Source of the DNA: Ashinkailepas kermadecensis
Taxonomy: Eukaryota > Arthropoda > Thecostraca > Neolepadidae
Assembly (NCBI GenBank): GCA_034440615.1
Contig: JAOTOM010003991.1
Span: 1-64,000 of the forward strand
Length of the DNA stretch: 64,000 nucleotides
Direction: 5' to 3'
Shown: positions 10,660 through 21,547 of the stretch, piece by piece
Position numbering within the stretch: position 1 is the stretch's first letter
Layout of the letters: each line of letters starts with the position of its first letter
The notes under the pieces: generated by a model
What the model was told of the DNA's origin: nothing
Databases searched by the model: none
What the model saw: only the letters and a program-made list of their open reading frames with translations
Program-made: the position numbers and the translations under genes

Positions 10660-13600
10660 TTCCCACCTTAAAGCACAATAATACCCAAAAGTTTCCGAAA
10701 AAAATGTACAACCATGTTCACAACAAAATATAATTTTGTATTCAAAATCAGCTTAGGTTAGGTTAGGCTCGGTTAGGTTTCTTTTTTAAGGTTGAGAATT
10801 TTCAGAAAATAAATTAAGTGATATTTTAATTTAGTTTAATTTTGTGTTCTCAAAAGATAGGTTAGGGTAGGTTAGGTTAGGTTTTGTTGCATTAAAAAAA
10901 ACATTTATGTTTATGCTATGTTACCGAACTCAAAGCCTTTTGGCATTATTTTGCTCACAACCTGAAAAGTAAGCACAGAAAATAAGTGGGTCCAATCATC
11001 TTAGTCACCTTCATAAACATGGTATTCTGCATATTTTTTTTTGTTTTAAAGGAAAAAGACCGCAAGGTTACCAAATAATTTGCAATTTTGGGGGAAACTT
11101 TTTGGAATTTAAAAAAAATGTTTTCCAACTTGCAAAAACCTCAACTAACCTAACTTAACCAAACCTAACCCATTTGCTTGCTATATGGAGGCAAATGTGT
11201 GTACAAACTTGTCTTGTTACCACCTTAAAGCACAATAATACCGATTTGGCTAGGTTAGGCTAGTTTAGTTGTTTACCTTGGAAAAATTGTTCAATCATTT
11301 AAAAAAATTAAATAAAATCGGAAATTTTCCTTTAAAAGCAGCCGACGTTAGGTTCGGGTAAGTTGGGCTCGGTTGTTCAATTTAGAAAATTTTCAGAATA
11401 TATATTGCTTAATTTTTGTTTCTATTTTTTTATCCAAAGCAGGGGTGTCGATTTGTATCGATAGACACTAGCGCGTATTAAATGTCACAAATCGTGATGG
11501 GCGTTCCTCAGAACATCCAAAATCGTAACATCCAAAGAAAAAATTCCAGTGACAGAAATTCCAGCGCCTAAAGTCTAAATTTGAGGTTGCAGTGACAAAT
11601 GTGACGGAGGTAAGACATTTGTGGTACAATTGCGCGCAGTGTTTAATCCGGAGGCCAATCTCATGTGACGTCGTACTGATTCGTTTTTGTACTTCGCACA
11701 TTCTGCTGTATCTGCGGATTGGTGTGATTTTAAATAGTGAATAAATAGCTTGCTGATATTTAATTCCCAAAGGAACAGTAGTTGAAGAAGTTGGCAGGTA
11801 AGCTTGAAAAAGTCCAGTCCATGCTTTTTCTGATTTGTGCTCAGGGTTTCCATGTTAATATCACATAACTATCACGTTTGTCTTCAAGAAGAGCTGTTTT
11901 TAGTTCACTTTTATTCATATTTTCATTCCACTGCTCTTAGTACCCTTTCTGCCCAGGATTGGGGCACCTAGTGTTGCATTTCCGTCCAGGGGTTGGCACA
12001 CCTTTTGGTAAATTTACAGCTTAAGGTAATTTCTGAGTAATTTTTGTCCATGCAATGTTTAGGAATGTGATGAACATGATGTTACTGCTCATTTTGGTAA
12101 ATTTGTGTTTTAAGGTATTTTATGAATTCGTGGAATGTATCATTTCAATGCAATGTTTATGAATGTGACTCAGATGATGGGACCACTCATTTTCTATACA
12201 AATGCCTACATTTCAGGTTGTGAGAAAAATAGCACCAACAAAAAGCTTTGAATTGGGTGACATAGGGTAAAGAAATAAAAAAAAATAAAATGCAACATAA
12301 CCTAACCTAACCTAGCTTAACATCGCCTTGGAGAAAAACAACCAAAACATCAAGTTGTAAAATTCCAAGCAATGTATTTTTTTACAATTGAAAAATGTAA
12401 CCCAACTTAACTTAATCTAACATAAGCTGCTTTTAAAGAAAAAAAGATATATTTCTTTCAAATTTTGGAATAATTTTTGCAAAAAATGTCGAACTTAAAC
12501 ACTTAAACTAATCTAACATCACCAAACATAGCCCATTTGTTTGCTTTATGGAGGCAAATGTGTAATAACTTGCCTAGTTACCACCCTAAAGCACAATAAT
12601 TCTGGTTAGATTAGGTTGGGTTAGGTTTTTTCATTTGCAAAATTTCAAGAAAATAAATTGCTATATATTTTTCCAATCTTGTTTTTGTAGTTGTTTTCTC
12701 CAAGGTCAGGTTAGGCTAGGTTACTTTAGGTTATATTGAATTTGTAATGTATTTCTTTTAATTGCTATGTTACTAACTCCAAGCCCATTTTTAATGTTAT
12801 TTTGCTCACAACCTGCTCACAACCACAAGCATTTGCACAGAAACTGAGTAGTGCCATCAGCTTAGTGACATTCATAAACATTGCATTGGAAATTTAAATA
12901 TAAAAATATTAATAAAACACATAAAATCACAAATTTAATGTCCTTTCTTCTGCAAATGCATGCCTTTCAATTGGGAGTAAAAAATAGCACAAAAAAGGGT
13001 GTGGAGTAAGGAAATATAGCATGCAAATAATGTTCAAGATGTATGATAACCTTACCTAACATAGTTCAACTTCCCATAAAAGAAATTAATTGTTTTTAAT
13101 TTAAATGTTTGAGGAATTTTCTCAAATATTTTCAACTGAAAAAACCTAACCTAAGCTAGCCTGAACCATTTATTATTTTTTTCTAGAGAAAATAATTAAC
13201 AAAAATCATTTACCAACAAATGATTATTTTTATAACTTACAACAAAAGCCTAACCTAACCTGACAAACCTAAGGGGTTGTATGCTTCATGGAGGTAAAAT
13301 GTGTGTAAAACTTGTCGTGTGGTTACCTTAAACTGTGAAAATACCTGGCTTTTTGGGTAATTTTTCAGCTCATGGTACTCTCTGACTTCTTTGAATTTCT
13401 TTTTTAATGCAGTGTTTGTTAATGTGCTGAACATGATGTAACCGCTCATTTCCTCTGCAGATGCACACTTTTCAATTGTGAGGAAAATAACATGGAAAAG
13501 GGGGCTTGGATTTGAATAATATAGGATGAAAAATAATATTCAGATAAAAAAACATGGCAAAACCTAGCTCCTTTGAATGATTCGTGGAGGTAAAATGGGT

Positions 13601-13700
13601 GTAAAACCTGTCTTGTGGTTACCTTAGACTGCAATAATATCTCTTTTTGTGCTACCTGGTGCACGTGATGAACCTCCATCTGCATGCTGCATGAGAGCAT
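10660..13700. repeat. TTAGG-bearing dispersed repeat modules in both orientations
   Basis: A ~0.45-kb non-coding module recurs. In order it has: CTAACC words; CCCATTTGYTTGC with TATGGAGGCAAATGTGTG; CTTGTTACCACCTTAAAGC with ACAATAATACC; two short TTAGG tracts; and TGCTCACAACCTG followed by CACCTTCATAAACATGG. Plus-oriented copies lie at about 10.66-11.04 and 12.53-12.90 kb, with a partial copy at 11.13-11.40 kb. Inverted pieces lie at about 12.05-12.42 and 12.95-13.20 kb, and diverged ones at 13.25-13.64 kb. Another full copy is at 32.86-33.35 kb. The TTAGG tracts are only 2-4 units long and interrupted, so this is not a telomere. No long frame exists. A hAT-like start of the 8.5-kb type (CAGGGGTGTCGATTTGTATC) lies inside the block at 11440. 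Confidence 0.7.
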
Positions 13701-14860
13701 TGCACTTATTGCTTCACAAAGAACAATAACATGTTGAAAGTACTATATTTTCAGGAATGGAATCCTGTGCTGATAACATTTTCTAAGTTATAAATTTGCA
13801 GATCAGATCTACATCCTTTGTGTTAATAAATATGAGAAATTCATAGAAATGCATACACCGGTTTGTGGACAAGAAGTTATTCTGATGATTTCTGATGTAT
13901 TGGAAAAGACAAATTTTCATGATGGAAGCAGGCAAAGTTAAAGTACTTATATCTCAATAAGTGGTCAGTTCACTAACAAGACAGCAAATTCACTCAAATA
14001 GCACTCAAAATACCAGGCGGCCCACTCTTTTTGCAAGTTTAAAATCCATGACAGTGCTTTCTTGAATCATATTCAAAGCACATGAAGGAAATGTATTGCT
14101 GACACTTGTTAGGAACTGATGTGTGTAACGTTAATTAACATTTATAATGTCCTGATGTTTGTACACAAACTATAGCTCACTATTCTAAATAGCATGGGAA
14201 GTATGATGCCATATATCATGGCTAATTTATGGTCAAACTGTTATGCAGCAGATTCCCTGCATTGTTACTTAGTTATTTGGGTTTTAGGGCACAGACCATG
14301 TTGATCACATAGCTCCCTGCATTGTTGTTAACTGATATATCAGTATGTTTGCAAATTCACTTATGAGTGAATCCATACCATTCTCACTGGGGTATAAAAG
14401 CTACATTATAACATTGCTTCTACAATGCATATAACAGAAACCCATCTCGATTGTCCTACTTACTCAGGACACCATAAAAGTCAATGAAGCCAATGAAAGC
14501 CATAGAAGTCAATGAAAATGTTACTTCATCCCCTGTATTGTTAATGAAAACAAGTCTCTTGAACCATATGTTATGTCCTTCACAGTGTTGCTCCATCCAC
14601 CTCGAACTCCAACCCTGACCAAACTTCAGGAACTCATCCATCTCCAAAGCAGTCTGTTGAAGAAGGTATGTATTGCAGCATAACTACTGTGACCGGAATT
14701 CCATGGTATCCATGTTGCCTTACAATCCATCCTTGCTGATCCATGTAGCAGATGTTTGACTTTCCTCAAACTGTCTGGATAACTGGGGAGTTCAAATCAC
14801 ATGTGAGCGATGAAACAGATGAACTAATCCTGGATTCTTATGTTGCATCATTGCATGGCA
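13701..14860. other. Unassigned non-coding DNA with one SINE tail
   Basis: AT-rich non-coding sequence. A diverged copy of the SINE 3' domain is readable on the minus strand at about 14262-14318 (GGGAGCTATGTGATCAACAT through AAACCCAAATAACTAAG). Nothing else recognised. Confidence 0.4.
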
Positions 14861-15883
14861 CAGTGACATACCGAATGGGGAGGGGGAATTGTGGGCAGTT
14901 TCCTCACCCCCCCTCCTGATAGGTTGTGGGGCCCCCAAGAATCCGCTGAGCTTAGGAAAAAAATGCGCTATGCTCCCTAAAAATTTCACTCGGTCCACCA
15001 AAAGTCGCACCGGGGCTTAGAAAAATCACTTTGGGGACCCCGAAACGTAGCGCAGGGGCCCCGATAATGACGCTGGGGCCTCAAAAATTTGCACCTGGGC
15101 CCCTGAAAATCACGTTGGGGCTGCAAACAAGTCGTGCCGGGATTCAAGAAAATCACGAAGGGGGCCACAAACGGTCGGGCCGGGGCCTCCTGAAAATCAC
15201 GCCGAGACTGGGGTACTAAGAATTATCACCCGGACCCTGAAAATCACGCCAAAGGCCTCACAGGTCCCACCGGGGCTCTAAAAGTCTTGTTGAGATCACC
15301 CAACAAATGAAGCCGGGTAAATGAAAAACAGTCCGGACACGGAAAATCAATCTGGGATCTCATCAATAGCTCCAAAAGCCCACAAAACTTGTTGGGCCCC
15401 CACAAACGTGTTGTAGCCACCGCAAGGGGAACCCAACAAGTGACGACGGGGCCCCAAAAAATCGCACTTAGACAACAAAAATTCACGCCGCTTCTCTTGA
15501 AAATCTCACTGGGGCCAAAACGTCGTGCCGGAGCCCCACAAGTTGCAGCTGGCTTCCCAAGTACCAATATATACCCGGAATGTCACCTTGCGGACATAAA
15601 AATTGCGTCAAAGATCCACAAAATAAGAAGTCGTCGGACGCCGGAAAAGAAACCTGTTTGGGCACCGGAAAAAACGCAGAGAGAGCCAGAAGAATCGTAC
15701 CGGGTTCCAAAAATAGCCTGCAGGTGGCTTATAAAAATAGACTTCACCACAAAAACCACAAGGAGACTCCATCGAATCGACCAGGGCACAGGAAAATTAA
15801 GAATGGGTCCCGAAAGAAAATTATCCGAAGGGCCTTTCTACTCTCGATCGTGCAATTTGCGGAAAAAACACGTTTAGCAGCCG
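14861..15883 (+). repeat. GGGGCCCC/AAAATCGCGC minisatellite repeat with hAT-like start
   Basis: Starts CAGTGACATACCGAATGGGG and runs as a degenerate ~28-30 base tandem pattern alternating a GGGGCCCC block with an AAAAATCACGCC block. It closes with a non-repetitive end (agactccatcgaat, ggaaaattaagaatg, gcagccg). The same start and close occur on the minus strand at 50.5-51.96 kb. Directly after the close, a second start (CAGTGGCGTACTAAAGGG) follows at 15884, so copies are laid head to tail. Frames across it are by-products of the repeat. Confidence 0.65.
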
Positions 15884-16080
15884 CAGTGGCGTACTAAAGG
15901 GATAAATTCCCCTCCCCAACGTTAGGCACCAAGGAAATACTTTCACCCATCGTCATCACCGTTTAGGTCTGCTGTGCTCTGATGCTTCATCAATGCCGGT
16001 GTGTTTTAGCCTGCATCTGATCGCTGAAGTATTTTTATTTAAGCCGGTGTGTGTTTGTTGGTGTGTGGAGTGAGGAGGAG
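15884..16080 (+). repeat. Truncated second copy of the hAT-like-start repeat, then flank
   Basis: CAGTGGCGTACTAAAGGGAT with aaattcccctccccaac matches the start at 14861 and the minus-strand start ending at 51803. Similarity stops after ~40 bases. Confidence 0.4.
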
Positions 16081-16108
16081 GGTAACAGTGACGGTGACGG
16101 TGACGGTG
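16081..16108 (+). repeat. GTGACG hexanucleotide repeat
   Basis: About four consecutive units of the hexamer (gtgacg, gtgacg, gtgacg, gtgacg). Confidence 0.8.
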
Positions 16109-16111
16109 ACG

Positions 16112-16290
16112 ATAGATCCGAGCCCACTATATGGCACTGCAGTCGCATGCTATTACTCAGAGTTGTTATGTTGGTGAGTTCGAGTCTCACCTGTCGCTAC
16201 TCTTCGCCCGCGACCAATCGGCGTGAGAGATTGGCGACGCTATATGACACAACGGTCGACGTGTCGTAGAACCAATAACCAACCAAGAGT
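16112..16290 (+). mobile_element. tRNA-derived SINE, short copy
   Basis: Contains a box B-like GTGAGTTCGAGTCTCACC, which forms a T-arm stem of 5 bases on each side. It is followed by a 3' domain (GGCGACGCTATATGACACAA to AGAACCAATAACCAACCA) homologous to the minus-strand SINE at 3.3 kb. Box A is weak (TGGCACTGCAGT). No A-tail is seen. Family membership rests on the shared 3' domain. Confidence 0.55.
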
Positions 16291-16459
16291 TCTTATGTTG
16301 ACATGTACTGAACACTGCTCTTTTAATTATGCGACTTCACCAGTTATTGGACGATTTTCCCCGTTGGTGAGGATGCTTAATAAACATAAACATACACATC
16401 GTCGAATAAAAAATCAGAATTTCTGAGATCTGAAAATATAGTGGGCTAAATCCGATGAG

Positions 16460-16533
16460 TTTTTTTTGTGTGGGGGGGGTCAAGTGCGTTGGCACTTCGG
16501 CCCCCCAATGTTGTTCAAAAATCGACACCCCTG
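16460..16533 (+). mobile_element. Right end of the CAGGGG(C/T)GTCGATTT hAT-like family
   Basis: Ends GGCCCCCCAATGTTGTTC then AAAAATCGACACCCCTG. This is the inverted form of the left terminus CAGGGG(C/T)GTCGATTT and of the subterminal GGCCCCCCAATGTTG motif at 8.5, 9.7 and 10.3 kb. The next 8 bases are CATGCATA, against CATGCATG before copy 1 and CATGTATG before copy 3. Which left end it pairs with is unresolved. Confidence 0.6.
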
Positions 16534-18149
16534 CATGCATAGCATGTGGGGTTCACAATACGTCACTGCAACCTGAACCGGCATGCTTTGAGCGTGCATT
16601 AATGTCAATGCTTTGGACAATTTCCCTGATTCACGAAATGATATCCTTTGATCGCTTAGTGCTTGTGGTATGTAACGTATTATAATTATCCACATTGTGT
16701 ACCTGTAAAATTACAGTCGTGACAACGATGCGAAGGTTTTGATAGGGTTGTACCATAGGTTGTCAACCCATGGTCACATATTACCTATGTGTTCATCAGT
16801 TGTACTCGAAATACAATAAGATTTATCCAAATTTCCGCATCTAGTAAGGACGGCCCGTTTAAAAGTATATACAGTGGATATTTATATAATTGGCCTAGTC
16901 TTAACCCTATAATTTAAGAGGGCTTAATCAGTATACCTGCCTTCAGTCTTCAGGATTTGGCTCTTAATTTCTAGACTATTAGGAGCACCTGAATGCAACA
17001 TGGTGGCTGTCCCTAGCTTTCCTCCACGTATGTTTTGTCAAATTATCAACTATTTATTTCCACTGCAACTGAATCCACAGTAGATTTCTTACAGAGACTT
17101 TGGGCCAGACTTTGTGCTGTGCCGACAGAGCAGAAGCGGCTCCAGAGCAAAATAAAAAGGGATGCCATGTTTTGAAAGGACTAAAAACGATCCTTCAAAT
17201 CATTGCTCCATGGATGTATTTCATGCAATCATCGTTTTTACTTCAGCCAGTGGCGAAGATATGACGTAACGACGAGGGGTCGACACAGAAAGGTTCTTGC
17301 TTCTTGCAAATACGGTCAGATAAAAGAGCAGTTTTGCACCATATCGATCACATCCTGCCGCCTGGATTCCCCAATAGCAATCTTTTTATATCAGAGGAAA
17401 CAAGAACCATCTAAAGCAGCTTCTAATCTTATATGAACCATAACCGGACTAACTTAGTGCAGTTTTGCTCCCAATTTACATGACCCTGGAAACGCACATG
17501 CCAACTTATGTGCATTTTTTCCCAAAGCCGTAAGGTTATATCAGGTCGATAAATCGAGGAACTTCAGAATACGTGGACAAAATCAATTTATTGCCGTTTA
17601 TTTTTCAAACATAATCCCTCAGTGAGAATGTAAAGTAGCATCCAATTTAGTTCGCATCTTGTTAACTAAAGTCAAATCGGGTGATAAATGATGAAGCTAT
17701 ATTGAATCGATGTAATTAAATTAAATTGGATGAAGCTATATTCAACCAGATTTGTGTCCAGCTCCTTGTTACGAGGATCTGCCTGATGCGCAGGTGAGCC
17801 GCGCCCTTGGTGGCCAAAGTCCACAGACCCGTCCGTCATTGGTGGACCGCCCGGTTAGCTGATAACAGCTGATAAGCAGCGACGTCTGGATACATACTCG
17901 AATAGGCTCCACCCACACACATACTCCACCTAGAAAAATCGCATGCGCGTTTAGCTGGGCACGTGGGGACCTGAAAAATCGTGTCCCCACAAACCGATGT
18001 TGACTTAAAACGCATCTAGGATGCATAGAGTGCATGTCGTATGAATAACTAAGCATTCGGTTTGGGGGCACAAGTATTTGTCCCCACAAACCGGCATGAC
18101 CCCGGAAACAGGGTAGTAGATGCACACTTTGTCCCCGCAATCCAGATTC
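16534..18149. other. Unassigned non-coding DNA
   Basis: No transposon end, RNA gene or convincing frame. The short open frames lack recognisable motifs. Confidence 0.4.
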
Positions 18150-18207
18150 GGAAGTACACACGCACACACGCACACACGCACACACGCACAAACGCACAAG
18201 CGCACGC

Positions 18208-18271
<64 letters not shown>

Positions 18272-18272
18272 T
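18150..18272 (+). repeat. CACACG / ACGC microsatellite
   Basis: Starts as CACACG hexamers and passes into a continuous ACGC tetranucleotide run, ending in CA dinucleotides. The His/Thr/Arg- and Cys/Val-rich frames on both strands are its translation and not genes. Confidence 0.95.
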
Positions 18273-19550
18273 CACTGTCTGACTGTGCGGCGGTCAGGCG
18301 AGGGGCTGCTCCGCAGGCCACGTCCTGCCGCGATATGACTGTCCGCCGAGCAACTCGGCCGGAGCACGATAGCATATCGTGTCGCAGCAGTGAGCGTATT
18401 GCAGCAACGTGACACCCATGCAAGGGTCAGATACGAGAAGGGCGGGCATGCTGTTGAAGTTGAATTTCAACACGAAGGTATGCATTTCAGAGACTTGGCG
18501 TAAAATCCCTGGAGGATTTTATTCTGGAAGTTTTTTTAAACGGCAGCCGGCCGGCAACAGAATGTCCCTTCACCCGGCGGGGAGGGGGGGTGAGACGTTT
18601 GAATAATATATAATAATATAATGCCCCTAGCCGACATATGCCATAGAACAGAACAACGGCAGAACGGTGTCAACGAAGCGGCTCAGAGGCAAAGTCAGCA
18701 TTTGGCAGGATGTTAATTTCCGTGAATGCCACAGGTTATTTTAGTTCTTTAGTACGCTATAACCCGAGACGATTTTTACGGTTCACATTTTCTAACGTTT
18801 CATTGGACGGAAATCGTTGAGTTGTTCATTCCATGATGTCATAAATATGTGTGTGAATCTTTTGGAAATTTTTGGAATTGATTATATTAGCTACACATAT
18901 TTATATTTATAATTTATGCATATTTATATATCATATATTACTAATTAGTTATTTATTTATTAATTTTCTCTTGTATTTTGTTCAGACAGCACTTGCCGAC
19001 TATACAATGTAGCTGAAGGATACTTCGCTTCCACGATTAGTTACAGTCGGGGGGTGAATTTTGACGGAATTTTGAATTTTGACGCATAACTCGCGAGCCG
19101 ACCGCAATCACAATGCAGCTTTCCCGTCTGAGAAGGATCGGCGACAACGTCTTCTGCTGGCCCGGTGGTGGCGATGAAGTTGGCGCTGGAAAGGCTGACG
19201 GAGCAGAGGTCGTATACGAGACGACTGACTCGGCTGACTGATAACGGCAGCGGCTGGTCTCCGGGGTCGTGGTCTGACCCCGGTAGCACCTGCAGCACCT
19301 GGAACACCTGCAGCATCTGGAGCACCTGGAGCACCTTCAGCTCCTGCAGCACCCGGACGAAGCCTGGGTTCTCACTGACTTGCAACTTGAGCGGCAACAC
19401 CGACGGCCAGCTAGCAGTGTCCGGTCTCCAAGTGACGGGCTCCAGCTCGAGCATCAATCCGTCGTCCGATGTACGCTCAACACCACTCGGCGTCCAATGG
19501 CAAGTTGTAAGGGAAGGGTCTAAACAACAGACACCATCTCACATACACCG
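18273..19550. other. Unassigned; short CAGCACCTGGAAC-type repeat inside
   Basis: An AT-rich centre (about 18.84-18.98 kb) is followed by GC-richer sequence. About 19289-19352 holds four or five imperfect 12-15 base units (cagcacctggaacacctg, gagcacctggagcacc) that give a Leu/Val/Gln-rich frame on the minus strand (LKVLQVLQMLQVFQVLQVL). That 138-codon frame has no domain I can name, and I do not call it a gene. Confidence 0.35.
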
Positions 19551-19556
19551 ACTGAC

Positions 19557-20390
19557 ATACACTGTGTATCTGTCTGGTGTATCCCTGTATCTGTGTGTAT
19601 CTCTCTGGTGTATCTGTGTGTATCTGTCTGGTATATCTATGTATCTGTGTGTATCTGTCTGGTATTATGTGTATCTGTGTGTACCTGTCTAGTGTATCTG
19701 TGTATCTGTGTGTATCTGTGTGATGTATTCGTGTATCTGTCTGATGTATCTGTGTGTATCTGTCTGGTATATCTGTGTATCTGTGTGTACCTGTCTGGTG
19801 TATCTGTGTGTATCTGTCTGGTATATCTGTGTATCTGTGTGTACCTGTCTAGTGTATCTGTGTATCTGTGTGTATCTGTCTTGTGTATCTGTCTTGTGTA
19901 TCTGTGTATCTGTGTGTATCTCTCTGGTGTATCTGTGTGTATCTGTCTGGTGTATCTGTGTATCTGTGTGTATCTGTCTGGTGTATCTATGTGTATCTGT
20001 CTGGTGTATATGTGTATCTGTGTGTATCTGTCTGGTGTATCTGTGTATCTGTGTGTATCTGTCTGGTGTATCTGTGTATCTGTGTGTATCTGTCTGGTGT
20101 ATCTGTGTATCTGTGTGTATCTGTCTGGTGTATCTGTGTATCTGTGTGTATCTGTCTGGTGTATCTGTGTATCTGTGTGTATCTGTCTGGTGTATCTGTA
20201 TATCTGTATGTATCTGTCTGGTATGTCTGTGTATCTGTATGTATCTGTCTGGTATTATGTGTATCTGTGTGTATCTGTCTGGTATATCCGTGTATCTGTA
20301 TGTATCTGTCTGGTATATCTGTATATCTGTGTGTATCTGTCTGGTGTATCCGTGTATCTGTCTGGTGTATCTGTGTATCTGTATATATAA
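19557..20390 (+). repeat. TATCTGTGTGTATCTGTCTGGTG minisatellite
   Basis: About 830 bases built from the sub-words tatctgtgtatctgtgtg and tatctgtctggtg, giving a main period of ~31 bases. It is most regular at 20.02-20.19 kb and more degenerate at both ends. All three plus frames stay open as Cys/Val/Leu/Ser repeats, which are artefacts of the repeat. Confidence 0.95.
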
Positions 20391-20925
20391 AGCGCAAACT
20401 GAGAACAACGGCGACAACTATATCAGCGTACCCACCTGCCCTCACCCCCGACCCCGACTGGCATCACCACAAGATTGCGTGCTCAAAAACAAAACAGCGA
20501 GTGCCCGCGGCCCGCCACTGTTACTTATGCAAGAAAAGTCACGGGTATCCAAATACAAACAGAAAAAAATCCACCTCTTTCACGTCTTCATTTCCGGTCA
20601 CACTGTATATATTTCCATAGGCAACTTTAGTAAAAATTCCTACTAAACTTCCGGAAATTTAGTAAATTCCTATTCCTATTATTCCTACTACACTCACTTC
20701 CCCTCTTAGTAAATATACCCACGAAACCTTCTGGAGGATGTGTTGTGGCGTACACTGTCCGTCGTCCTCCGCGCGTGTCACCAGACCGCGAGGTCCAGAG
20801 GCTTCCCCGTCTGTCGCTTCCACGACCTCCCCCTCGAGATAAAGCACCCTCACAGCCACGGGTTTATGGACGCCCGGCTGCGCGGCATTTCGTCTCGCCG
20901 TAGTTATAACTTGATTTGACCCTGG
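20391..20925. other. Unassigned; possible exon-like frame on minus strand
   Basis: On the minus strand from about 20910 to 20730 a frame reads QPGVHKPVAVRVLYLEGEVV and then EATDGEASGPRGLVTRAEDD, followed by CTPQHILQK and a GT that could be a splice donor. The composition looks protein-like and is not a repeat. I cannot place it in a family and see no convincing acceptor, so it is only a candidate for host coding sequence. Confidence 0.2.
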
Positions 20926-20929
20926 TTAA

Positions 20930-21330
20930 ATCACATTTGGAATAGCAATAGGGAAACAAAAAACAACACCAACACTATCACACATAACAACATACCATTG
21001 CTACAATACCGCCGCGCAGAGGCACTACTCAGATACCACTACAAAGCGCAACTCATTGCTAATCACCCATGATCCTGATCCAACTTTAACATCAGACCCT
21101 ATGTGGTATGCTCTTCTCCAATCCATTTGCGCCCGTCCAAACACAACTAATCGCCAATTTTCCATACATCAAAGCACTCGCATGACGCTCCTCACACAGT
21201 CATGAACTTGTAGCACGCAGCAAGTCACGGCTAAAAATTGGATCATGTCGCATAGTACAAGGACTTGCCACATAACTTAATATCACACTACCTACCACCA
21301 CACCACTGTCACAACCTATAGCATGGTGAT
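20930..21330 (+). pseudogene. Fragment of the RNase H-bearing LINE, ORF2
   Basis: Reads NIPLLQYRRAEALLRYHYKA, matching HIPELQHRRTEALLRYH in the 38-44 kb LINE. At DNA level GCACTACTCAGATACCACTA is identical in the two. Stops and frameshifts are frequent. It lies between the reverse transcriptase and RNase H regions of that protein. It stops at about 21330, where another repeat begins. Confidence 0.7.
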
Positions 21331-21547
21331 GACAGCCACCGCCCCACACTCACTTTTTAATAGACTGGCCCACGCACACTTACACCCACAGCGAAATTCG
21401 CACACGAACACAGGCACACTTAGCACACGCACACAGGCAAATGGCTGGCTGGCAAAAGCAGAACACATGTAATACACATTCGAAGGGATTGAGCACAGTA
21501 ACCGCATCATGAACAACTGTTCAGAACCTGTATCCGCCCTTGCACAC

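Noticed and set aside
10753..13265. Telomere or interstitial telomere tract from TTAGG runs
   Set aside because: Tracts are two to four interrupted units and occur at fixed points inside a dispersed module.
8536..16533. One 8-kb hAT element with target duplication CATGCATG/CATGCATA
   Set aside because: Two more left ends lie inside and compete for the same right end, and the duplication is imperfect, so I left it as separate pieces.
19593..20646. Overlapping frames of 250-312 codons
   Set aside because: All derive from the TATCTGTG minisatellite, and the same sequence is open in all three plus frames.
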